Below are positions 36,111-43,152 of a stretch of DNA of 64,000 nucleotides, in pieces (position 1 is the stretch's first letter; the number at the start of each line of letters is the position of its first letter). Source of the DNA: Thermogemmatispora tikiterensis (GTDB taxonomy: Bacteria > Chloroflexota > Ktedonobacteria > Ktedonobacterales > Ktedonobacteraceae); the NCBI RefSeq assembly GCF_003268475.1, contig NZ_MCIF01000002.1, positions 5,670,968-5,734,967 on the forward strand, given 5' to 3'. Both the position numbers and the translations under genes were made by a program. The notes under the pieces were generated by a model. That model searched no databases, was not told the origin of the DNA, and was given only the letters and a program-made list of their open reading frames with translations.

Positions 36111-36261
36111 CCGGGCCGTGCCAGGCCCAGCCCGGCCCTCGGGGGAGACGCCCGCCTGGTCTCGTCCGATCCAGTCCCACCTGGCTTCGCTGCCACCGCC
36201 GCCAGCTCTCCTCGGGCCGCGCTCTTCTCTGGCCCCCTGCGCCGTCGCTCTGGTGCGCCTA

Positions 36262-36290
36262 TTGACAAACAGTGCTCTGTATCGTATGTT
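36262..36290 (+). promoter_or_regulatory. Promoter of the sulfite reductase-sirohaem operon
   Basis: A perfect TTGACA (36262-36267) is 17 bases before TATGTT (36285-36290), 55 bases ahead of the ATG. Downstream of it, GTTGA (36308-36312) and TCAAC (36322-36326) form a short inverted repeat in the leader that could bind a sulfur-responsive regulator. Confidence 0.6.
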
Positions 36291-36344
36291 AATTAATAGT
36301 TGCTATAGTTGATCCATTATGTCAACTTTGTTGAGGACTGAGGT

Positions 36345-38126
36345 ATGGCGACCGAGCAAGAGCATCAGACCCCTTCTTCCGCTGGCAACAACCTCCTGGG
36401 CCTGGGAGTCGGCGGCGGCAGTAAGGTAGAGCGCATCAAGGCTGAGAGCCGCTATCTGCGTGGGGCCATCGCCGAGGAGCTGGCTCAGGACAGCTCGCAT
36501 TTCAGCGAGGCGCAGGTCCAGCTCATCAAATTTCATGGGATTTACCAGCAAGAGAACCGTGACCTGCGTCAGGCGCGTAAGGCTGCGGGTGAGGAAAAGG
36601 CTTATCAATTCATGGTCCGCTCGCGTATTCCGGGGGGCGCATTGACCGCCGAGCAATATCTGGTCGAAGATGATCTGGCGGGCCGCTATGCCAATGGAAC
36701 CTTGCGCTTCACGACGCGCCAGGGCATTCAGCTGCATGGCGTCTTGAAGCACGATCTGCGCGCGACGATCCGCGCTATCAATGAGGCGCTGCTCTCAACG
36801 CTGGCGGCCTGCGGTGATGTGAACCGCAACGTGATGGCCTGTCCGGCGCCGGCGCGCAGTCGGGCCCAGGCGCAAGTTCAGGAAGTAGCGCGGCAGATCG
36901 CTCGTCATCTGGCGCCGCGCAGCCGGGCCTATCATGAGATCTGGGTCGATGGGCAGCATGTCCAGACGGTGGGGACGCCGGACGATGAGGAGGTAGAGCC
37001 GATCTACGGGCCGACCTATTTGCCGCGCAAGTTCAAGATCGGCGTGGCTTTCCCTGGTGATAACTGCATCGATGTCTATACCCAGGATATTGGGCTGGTT
37101 GCTGAGCTGGACGATGGCGGCGAGCTGGCGGGCTTTACGGTGCTGGTGGGCGGCGGCATGGGCATGACCCACGGCAAGGCCGATACCTATCCGCGCCTGG
37201 GAACGCCGCTCTGCTTTGTGCCGGCGGCTGAGGCCCTCTCGGTCGTGGAGACCATCGTAACGATCCAGCGTGACTATGGCGATCGCCAGAACCGCAAGCA
37301 TGCGCGCATGAAATATGTGGTCGAGGAGCGGGGTATCGCGTGGTTCCGCGCTGAGTTGGAGCGGCGCCTGGGCCATGCCGTGGCTGATCCCCATCCGCTG
37401 CAGTGGGAGGGCGTTGATGATCATCTGGGCTGGCACGAGCAGGGTGATGGACGCTGGTTTTTGGGGGTCTATGTGGAGAATGGGCGCGTACGCGATACGG
37501 ACTCCTGCCAGTTGCGCACGGGCCTGCGAAAGGCGATCGAGACCTTCCGTCCTGGTATCCGTTTAACCGGACAGCAGAATATCCTGCTGACCGATCTGAC
37601 TGCGGATCAGCGCGAGCCGCTGGAAGCCTTGCTGCGTGCACATGGCATTGAGACGGACCCTACGAAGCTGGGGGTGAAACGCTATGCGATGGCCTGCCCG
37701 GCCTTGCCGACCTGTGGTCTGGCAGTGGCTGAGGCGGAGCGTGTTCTGCCCAGCGTGGTGGACGAGATCGGGCGCCAGATGGAGGAGCTGGGCCTGGCCG
37801 GTGAGCGGCTCAGTCTGCGTATGAGCGGCTGCCCCAATGGCTGTGCCCGTCCCTATATGGGCGACATCGGCTTTGTGGGCCGCTCGAAGGACCTCTACAA
37901 TATCTATGTCGGCGGCGATTGGGAGAATACGCGCCTGACGACGCTCTACGCCGCCTCGGTACCTTTGCGAGAGGTACCCGCTACCATTCGCCCGCTGTTG
38001 CTGCTCTGGCGCGATGAGCGCACTCCCGGTGAGACTTTCGGCGACTACTGCCATCGCGTCGGTGTGGAGTATCTGCGTCAGCGGGCGCAGACCCTCGACG
38101 AACGCCAGTTGAGTGGCTTGCATTGA
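36345..38126 (+). CDS. Assimilatory sulfite reductase, sirohaem/4Fe-4S haemoprotein
   Basis: The 593-residue enzyme reduces sulfite to sulfide with six electrons. The 4Fe-4S/sirohaem ligands are visible: Cys451 and Cys457 (ACPALPTCGLA) and Cys496 and Cys500 (SGCPNGC). The wording ALPTCGLAVAEAERVLP is that of sulfite, not nitrite, reductases. Two ferredoxin-like half-domains (TTRQGIQLHG; GGGMGMTHGK) flank the cofactor parts. No flavoprotein partner is encoded nearby, so the electron donor may be ferredoxin or a distant CysJ. The two downstream genes make sirohaem, which confirms the cofactor. Confidence 0.92.
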   Translation: MATEQEHQTPSSAGNNLLGLGVGGGSKVERIKAESRYLRGAIAEELAQDSSHFSEAQVQLIKFHGIYQQENRDLRQARKAAGEEKAYQFMVRSRIPGGALTAEQYLVEDDLAGRYANGTLRFTTRQGIQLHGVLKHDLRATIRAINEALLSTLAACGDVNRNVMACPAPARSRAQAQVQEVARQIARHLAPRSRAYHEIWVDGQHVQTVGTPDDEEVEPIYGPTYLPRKFKIGVAFPGDNCIDVYTQDIGLVAELDDGGELAGFTVLVGGGMGMTHGKADTYPRLGTPLCFVPAAEALSVVETIVTIQRDYGDRQNRKHARMKYVVEERGIAWFRAELERRLGHAVADPHPLQWEGVDDHLGWHEQGDGRWFLGVYVENGRVRDTDSCQLRTGLRKAIETFRPGIRLTGQQNILLTDLTADQREPLEALLRAHGIETDPTKLGVKRYAMACPALPTCGLAVAEAERVLPSVVDEIGRQMEELGLAGERLSLRMSGCPNGCARPYMGDIGFVGRSKDLYNIYVGGDWENTRLTTLYAASVPLREVPATIRPLLLLWRDERTPGETFGDYCHRVGVEYLRQRAQTLDERQLSGLH

Positions 38127-38284
38127 GCGTGCGCGCCTGCTGCTCTTCCTGGAGAGGCAGGCGCGCTGTGTATGGATGCAGAACCGCGCGGCGTGGAGGA
38201 TGGGGGACCGGGCAACGGAGAGGACAGTGTCACTTTGAGCGTGTGAGCGAACGAGAGAGAGCTGAGAGAGGAACGGCGACCGAG

Positions 38285-38995
38285 ATGCCGAACTATTATC
38301 CGATTATGCTCGATGTGCGCGGTCGACGTGTGGTGGTGATCGGAGGCGATCGCATTGCGGCGGAGAAGGTCCAGGCTTTCGCCGCCTGTGGGGCGCAGGT
38401 CTGTGTGATTGCTCCTGCGTGGTGCGTGGAGCTGGAGCAGGTGGCTCAGGAGTTGGGGGGACAGCTAGAGACGCGGCGTCGCCCCTATCAACCCGGCGAC
38501 CTGGAGGGGGCGTTTGTGGTGATCGCCACGACGCGCAAGCCGGAGCTGGTTGAAGCCGTCTGGAGCGAAGCCCAGCAGCGCGGGCAGTTGCTCAACATTG
38601 TCGATTTGCCCGAGCGCTGCAATTTCATTACGCCTTCGATTCTGCGCCGCGATCCCCTGACAGTGGCGGTCTCGACGGAAGGGGTCAGCCCGGGCCTGGC
38701 GAAGCTGATCCGTCAGGAACTGGAGCAGCACTTTTCCCGGGCCTATGGGGCCTTCTTGCGTCTGGCGGCGGAGGCGCGGGCTTTGCTGCGTACCCAGGGG
38801 GTCACCTATGAGCGGCGCGATGCCTTTTTTCAGGAGTTCTACCGCTCGCCGGTGCTGGCCCGCCTGGAGGAGGGCGCTGAGGCCGAGGCCCGTGCTCTGA
38901 CAGCGGAGCTGTTGCGCCAGTATGGCGTGGAGGTACCTCGCTCGTTCGAGGAAGGTGGCGCCGGCGCCGTTGATGAGCGCTCGCTGGCCTCATAG
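38285..38995 (+). CDS. Precorrin-2 dehydrogenase / sirohydrochlorin ferrochelatase
   Basis: The 236-residue protein matches the N-terminal half of CysG (or Met8): PIMLDVRGRRVVVIGGDRIAAEKV is the NAD-binding glycine loop, then VIATTRKPELVEAVW, LNIVDLPERCNFITPSILRRDPLTVAVSTEG and SPGLAKLIRQELE. It oxidises precorrin-2 to sirohydrochlorin and inserts iron. The upstream 54 codons of the open frame are dismissed as leader. It lies between sulfite reductase and the SUMT gene, so that the CysG functions are split over two genes. Confidence 0.9.
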   Translation: MPNYYPIMLDVRGRRVVVIGGDRIAAEKVQAFAACGAQVCVIAPAWCVELEQVAQELGGQLETRRRPYQPGDLEGAFVVIATTRKPELVEAVWSEAQQRGQLLNIVDLPERCNFITPSILRRDPLTVAVSTEGVSPGLAKLIRQELEQHFSRAYGAFLRLAAEARALLRTQGVTYERRDAFFQEFYRSPVLARLEEGAEAEARALTAELLRQYGVEVPRSFEEGGAGAVDERSLAS

Positions 38996-39012
38996 AGGGG
39001 GGAGATGGATGA

Positions 39013-39849
39013 ATGAGCGAGAAGCTTGAACAGCCAGGGGCACCGCTGGAGCGTGGCAAGGTCTACCTGGTGGGTGCTGGTCCCGGGGCGCCCGATTTGA
39101 TTACCGTGAAGGGCTTGCGCTGCCTGCGCGCCGCCGATGTGGTGATTTATGATCGCCTCGTTGCCCCCGGGCTACTGACCGAGGTCCGCCCTGGGGCCGA
39201 GCTGATCTTTGCGGGGAAGCGACCAGGCTGCCATCAGCTACCCCAGGCGGAAATCAATCGCCTGTTGATCGAGCAGGCCCGCCGTGGGCGTCTGGTGGTA
39301 CGTCTCAAGGGAGGTGACCCCTTTGTCTTCGGACGTGGTGGTGAGGAGGCCGAGGCGCTGGCGCAGGCTGGTATTCCCTTTGAGGTGGTGCCGGGAGTGA
39401 GCGCGGCGCTAGCCGTGCCAGCTTACGCCGGTGTGCCAGTGACGCACCGGGGCCTGGCCTCGCTGGTGACCATTGTGACCGGTCACAAGGAGCGTGGCAC
39501 TGAGGCGAGCGCGGTGGATTGGCGCACGTTGGCGCGCGTGAGGGGAACGCTGGTGATCTTGATGGGTGTGAGGACACTGCCCCAGATTGTGGCTGAGCTA
39601 CAGGCTGGCGGACTGAGCGCCGACACTCCGGCGCTGGTGATCGAGTGGGGGACGCTGCCCCAGCAGCGCGCGGTTACGGGCAGACTGGCCGAGATTGCGG
39701 AGCGCGCTGCTGAGACGGGCATACGAGCGCCGGCGGTCATCGTGGTCGGTGAGGTGGTGCGCCTGCGCGAGGTGCTGGCCTGGTTCCAGGACGAAGGGAC
39801 CGCTCCTCTTGCCGCCGATGATCCGTATGCTATAATGGCCGACGAGTAG
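39013..39849 (+). CDS. cobA: Uroporphyrinogen-III C-methyltransferase (SUMT)
   Basis: The 278-residue SAM enzyme methylates uroporphyrinogen III twice to give precorrin-2. Signatures are YLVGAGPGAPDLITVKGLRCL, VIYDRLV, VRLKGGDPFVFGRGGEEAEAL, FEVVPGVSAALAVPAYAGVPVTHRG and VTGHK. It starts 17 bases after the dehydrogenase gene with a GGGGGGAG site. It draws uroporphyrinogen III away from haem synthesis. It could also feed cobalamin, but the neighbours point to sirohaem. Confidence 0.93.
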   Translation: MSEKLEQPGAPLERGKVYLVGAGPGAPDLITVKGLRCLRAADVVIYDRLVAPGLLTEVRPGAELIFAGKRPGCHQLPQAEINRLLIEQARRGRLVVRLKGGDPFVFGRGGEEAEALAQAGIPFEVVPGVSAALAVPAYAGVPVTHRGLASLVTIVTGHKERGTEASAVDWRTLARVRGTLVILMGVRTLPQIVAELQAGGLSADTPALVIEWGTLPQQRAVTGRLAEIAERAAETGIRAPAVIVVGEVVRLREVLAWFQDEGTAPLAADDPYAIMADE

Positions 39850-39880
39850 GGCCGGTGGTCTGCCTGGCTGGGCTGAGATG

Positions 39881-39910
39881 AGACGAGGCGAGGCGAGACG
39901 AGGCGAGGCG
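39881..39910. repeat. Tandem 15-bp repeat, two copies
   Basis: AGACGAGGCGAGGCG occurs twice in tandem, itself made of GAGGC/GAGAC five-base units, and continues as AGGCAG. It lies between cobA and the methyltransferase gene. Confidence 0.9.
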
Positions 39911-39949
39911 AGGCAGAGCTGCCGCTATCCAGGGGGCTGGCCATTGTCA

Positions 39950-41176
39950 ATGTCTACCGTCTATCCACAGGTACGTTTGAAGCCGCAACGCGAGGAGCCG
40001 CTGCTCAACGGTCATCTCTGGGTCTTCTCGGGAGCCTTGCAGCAGGTGCCGCGCGAGGTCGAGCCGGGCGGGCTGGTTGAGGTGCGCTCGGCCTCGGGTC
40101 AGTTCCTCGGACGCGGCTATTATCATCCTCACACCGATATCGCGATCCGTCTACTGACGCGCCGCGAGGAGCCGATCGATGCTGCGTTGCTACGCCGACG
40201 CATTCGCCGGGCTCAGGAGCTGCGCCGCGTCTTTGATCCAGCCCTTACCAACATCTATCGGCTGATCCATTCAGAGGGTGATGGTCTACCTGGCCTGATT
40301 GTTGATCGTTACGCTGAGGTGCTGGTGGCTCAGGTGCACACGCTCGGCATGGAGCGTCTTCTGCCTCTGCTGGTGGAGCCTCTGCTCGAAGAGACGGGGG
40401 CACGTGGTCTGCTGTTGCGCAACGATAGCCAGGCGCGGCGCCGTGAGGGGTTAGCGCTGGAGGAGCCGCGCTTGCTGGCCGGCGAGGTGCCCCCGGAAGT
40501 GGAAGGGCGCGAAAATGGCGTGCGCTACCTGATCGATCCCTGGCGCGGTCAGAAGACCGGCTTCTTTCTTGATCAGCGCGACAAGCGAGCGGCGCTGGCC
40601 AAGTATGTGCGGGCTATGGTCGCGGAAATAGCGCCCGAGGGCGTTGCGCGCGTGCTCAATTGCTTCTCCTATACGGGCGGCTTTTCGCTGGTGGCCGCCT
40701 TAAGCGATCAGCGCGTGCGGGTGACCAGCGTTGATAGCTCGCAGCCGGCAATGGAGGCGGCCCGTCGGCATTTCGCCTTCAATGGGCTGGATGCTGATCA
40801 GCACACCTTTGTCGTCGCTGATGTCTTTGCCTATCTGGAGGAGGCCCGTGCGCAGGGCGCGCGCTTCGATATCGTGGTACTTGATCCGCCAGCCTTTGCG
40901 CGCAGCCAGGGGGCGAGGTCGCAGGCCCTGCGGGCCTATCGTCGCCTGAACATGCTGGGCATGAGCGTGCTGCGTCCCGCTGGTATTCTGCTGAGTTGCT
41001 CCTGCTCGGGAGCGATCGGCCTGGATGACCTGTCGGGGACGCTCTCGCTGGCGGCGCGCGCCCTCGACCGCGAGGTGCAGGTGTTGGAAGTGCTGACCCA
41101 CAGCTGCGATCATCCGGTCAGACTGGCTATGCCCGAGACCCTCTATCTCAAAGCCATCTTCTGTCGTCTGCTCTAG
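39950..41176 (+). CDS. RlmI-like 23S rRNA (cytosine-C5) methyltransferase
   Basis: The 408-residue protein has an N-terminal PUA domain (about residues 5-80; LNGHLWVFSGALQQV, GQFLGRGYYHPHTDIAIRLLT), a central EEHEE-like part and a C-terminal Rossmann methyltransferase domain (VLNCFSYTGGFSLVAAL for SAM; VLDPPAFARSQG; SCSCSGAI). This order is that of RlmI (YccW/SAM-dependent C5-cytosine 23S rRNA methyltransferases). The target base cannot be read from sequence. Start at ATG 39950, since upstream codons are in the repeat. It is convergent with the next gene. Confidence 0.85.
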   Translation: MSTVYPQVRLKPQREEPLLNGHLWVFSGALQQVPREVEPGGLVEVRSASGQFLGRGYYHPHTDIAIRLLTRREEPIDAALLRRRIRRAQELRRVFDPALTNIYRLIHSEGDGLPGLIVDRYAEVLVAQVHTLGMERLLPLLVEPLLEETGARGLLLRNDSQARRREGLALEEPRLLAGEVPPEVEGRENGVRYLIDPWRGQKTGFFLDQRDKRAALAKYVRAMVAEIAPEGVARVLNCFSYTGGFSLVAALSDQRVRVTSVDSSQPAMEAARRHFAFNGLDADQHTFVVADVFAYLEEARAQGARFDIVVLDPPAFARSQGARSQALRAYRRLNMLGMSVLRPAGILLSCSCSGAIGLDDLSGTLSLAARALDREVQVLEVLTHSCDHPVRLAMPETLYLKAIFCRLL

Positions 41177-41491
41177 TGAGATGGCTCTTTCCCTCTCTGG
41201 TGGCCCGAACGGCTATCGTGGCCAGCTTTCAGGCTGCCTGTTGGACCAATTCCGTTCACCTGAGAGAAATACCTGTCTGTCGCTGATACCATCTCTCTCT
41301 GCTGTTGGCCCTTTTCCCTGGGCTGCTGATGGAGCACTGTCTATGCCTCTTTTACGTGATCTGCTGCTGAGAGAGGCATCCGTTTCAGAATCGCTGGAGC
41401 CGGGTGGCTCCGCGTCTGAAACGGATGATGGTGGTCGGGGAGGATCGAGAGGCCCCATCGCTTGAGTCAGTGTTTCGTCCGGGTACCTCAG
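41177..41491. other. Gap between converging genes
   Basis: No gene is seen; it contains the bipartite hairpin listed next. Confidence 0.5.
41378..41426. terminator. Bipartite hairpin between converging genes
   Basis: ATCCGTTTCAGA (41378-41389) pairs perfectly with 41415-41426, and inside it GGAGCC (41396-41401) pairs with GGCTCC (41406-41411) around GGGT. Such a symmetric structure between two gene ends may stop transcription from both sides, although no T-run is present. Confidence 0.55.
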
Positions 41492-42895
41492 CTAAGCTGA
41501 AATTTTGTTAGAGCTGAGCTGGAGCGGAATCTGCGCCTCCTGACTATTGGGAAGAAGATCGCTATGCATCATAATCACTGTACAAGCCGTTGTTCCTTCC
41601 GGTAGAGCGAAGATAACATCGCCAGTCTGGTTAGTGGTTCCTGCCTTAACGATCATGTGGAGGGTACTCACTGTAGGCGGAAGGCGATCGCTGCCGACCT
41701 GAAGGCGCATAAAATCATCGGCGTTGAAGCCGACATCCTGATCGGATGGGTTATCGACGCGGAAGCTTAAGGTCAGGAAGCGCTTCCCGCTATCGGCTTG
41801 CTTGCCGTGGGCGCTCCAGCTCACAGTAGTTTCCGTGACCGTCCATTTCAGGCCGGCGTAGGTGGTCTGGGCGTTGGTTGGCCTGGTGGTAGAGGGATCG
41901 TATTTCGTGAGGTCGGGCTTGTTCTGTAGGGGGATGTCCATGCTCGCTTCGGTAGGGCCTCCCAGGCGCAGCAGCGTGTGGCTCACATCCACATTGTTGG
42001 GAACGGGGAAATCAAGCCAGTTGGTGCGGGTCGAGCTGGGTTCCGGGGCTCCGCCGTATTGTAGGGCGTTTGGTGCAACGCTCGTTTGGTTGGGGAGAAT
42101 CAGACGAGCAACCTCATGATAGGAATAAGAGGCAAAGTCATTGGTCTCGTTGTTCTCCTTGAGGAGGACGCGCAAGAGAGCCGCACTGTTGGTAGCATTG
42201 AGGTCGTCGGGGAAGCTGTTGGCCAATTGAACACTCATGACGGTGATCGTGATGGAGGAGTAGGTCACGGTGCCGTTCACAGGGAAAGTGCGGGTTGGGA
42301 TGCTTGTGGGCGTGTTGGAGTGGAGCGTAGTGCCCCCGCTGGTGCCGCTGCTGTGAGAAGAGGAGGTGGTGGTGCCGGTGCTGGCGAGGTTGCGCAAGAG
42401 GAGGTAACCGCCCACGCTCAAGGCCCCGCAGACGATTACGATCAGTAGGATAATCAATAGCACGCCGCAACTGATACCGGCGATGACGCCGCGGCTGGAG
42501 TTCCGCTGTGGGCGGGCGTAAGGAGGGGGAACACTGCCTGGCTGAGGTGGAGGCATGGCTCTTTGCTGACCGTAGGAAGGAGCAGGGGGAGGGGGCGTAT
42601 AGCCCGGCTGCCATCGGCCAAAGGCTGGTTGCTGCGGGCCAGAGTTGGGAGGCTGTTGATTGAGGGGCGGAGCAGGCGACCAGGCTGGCGGATGGGAGGG
42701 AGGAGCTGGTGGGGGCAGAGGCGACACAACGGTCCTCTCTAGCGACTCGGAAGATCCGGCTGATTCCCCTGCTCCAGAAGAATGGGTAGGGTCGCCGGTT
42801 GCCGGGCCGAGGACAGCGCCGCACATTGGGCAGAAAGCCTGCTGTTCTTGCAATGGGACACCGCAGTTTGGGCAGAAGCGAAAGTTGGGCGGCAT
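41492..42895 (-). CDS. Zinc-ribbon, single-pass membrane protein with extracellular domain
   Basis: The 467-residue product starts with a zinc ribbon (Cys8, Cys11, Cys22, Cys25; FCPNCG and FCPMCG), followed by a Pro/Gln-rich cytoplasmic linker (about 55-130), one membrane helix (about 136-160), a Ser/Thr/Gly linker and an extracellular beta-rich part (about 205-465) with two similar halves (VNGTVTYSSITITVMSVQL; LKWTVTETTVSW...FLTLSFRVDNPSD). The latter resembles DUF4352/telokin-like immunoglobulin domains found in Gram-positive surface proteins. Function is unknown. AGGAGGC precedes the ATG. The layout parallels the protein at 11240. Confidence 0.7.
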   Translation of the reverse strand: MPPNFRFCPNCGVPLQEQQAFCPMCGAVLGPATGDPTHSSGAGESAGSSESLERTVVSPLPPPAPPSHPPAWSPAPPLNQQPPNSGPQQPAFGRWQPGYTPPPPAPSYGQQRAMPPPQPGSVPPPYARPQRNSSRGVIAGISCGVLLIILLIVIVCGALSVGGYLLLRNLASTGTTTSSSHSSGTSGGTTLHSNTPTSIPTRTFPVNGTVTYSSITITVMSVQLANSFPDDLNATNSAALLRVLLKENNETNDFASYSYHEVARLILPNQTSVAPNALQYGGAPEPSSTRTNWLDFPVPNNVDVSHTLLRLGGPTEASMDIPLQNKPDLTKYDPSTTRPTNAQTTYAGLKWTVTETTVSWSAHGKQADSGKRFLTLSFRVDNPSDQDVGFNADDFMRLQVGSDRLPPTVSTLHMIVKAGTTNQTGDVIFALPEGTTACTVIMMHSDLLPNSQEAQIPLQLSSNKISA

Positions 42896-43070
42896 GGTAG
42901 AAGCCTCCTGTCATAAGGAAGGATAGGCAAAGGTGTCTGCTAGCAAGAGAACGTTGGAGGAGAGGAATTCTCTAGGGTGAATGTGAGCAATAAGGAGCGA
43001 TGACAGAAGGCTGGGGAAGCCTGACCATCTCCCTCGTTTCTGGCTGCCACAGCTAAGAAGACAGCAGTTG

Positions 43071-43125
43071 AAAAAAAACGAACAAAAGCCGCTCCCGCTT
43101 TTCGCTAAAGGGAGAGTGGCTTTTG
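43071..43125 (-). terminator. Strong intrinsic terminator of the ABC exporter operon
   Basis: On the minus strand a GC-rich stem (43125-43110 with 43096-43083; CAAAAGCC...GGCTTTTG ends) is followed by TTCGTTTTTTTT. It lies 28 bases after the permease stop codon and is the best classical terminator in the window. Confidence 0.9.
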
Positions 43126-43152
43126 CTCGCTTGCCCTGGTTCGGGAGGGTCC

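Larger units (their letters stand above)
35801..36344. other. Gap between GH15 and the sulfite reductase gene
   Basis: This 544-base region has two strong hairpins in its middle (listed separately) and the sulfite reductase promoter at its right end. No gene is supported. Confidence 0.5.

Noticed and set aside
36345..38126. Nitrite reductase as an alternative for the sirohaem enzyme
   Set aside because: The first cysteine pair is in ACPALPTCGLA, the sulfite-reductase wording.
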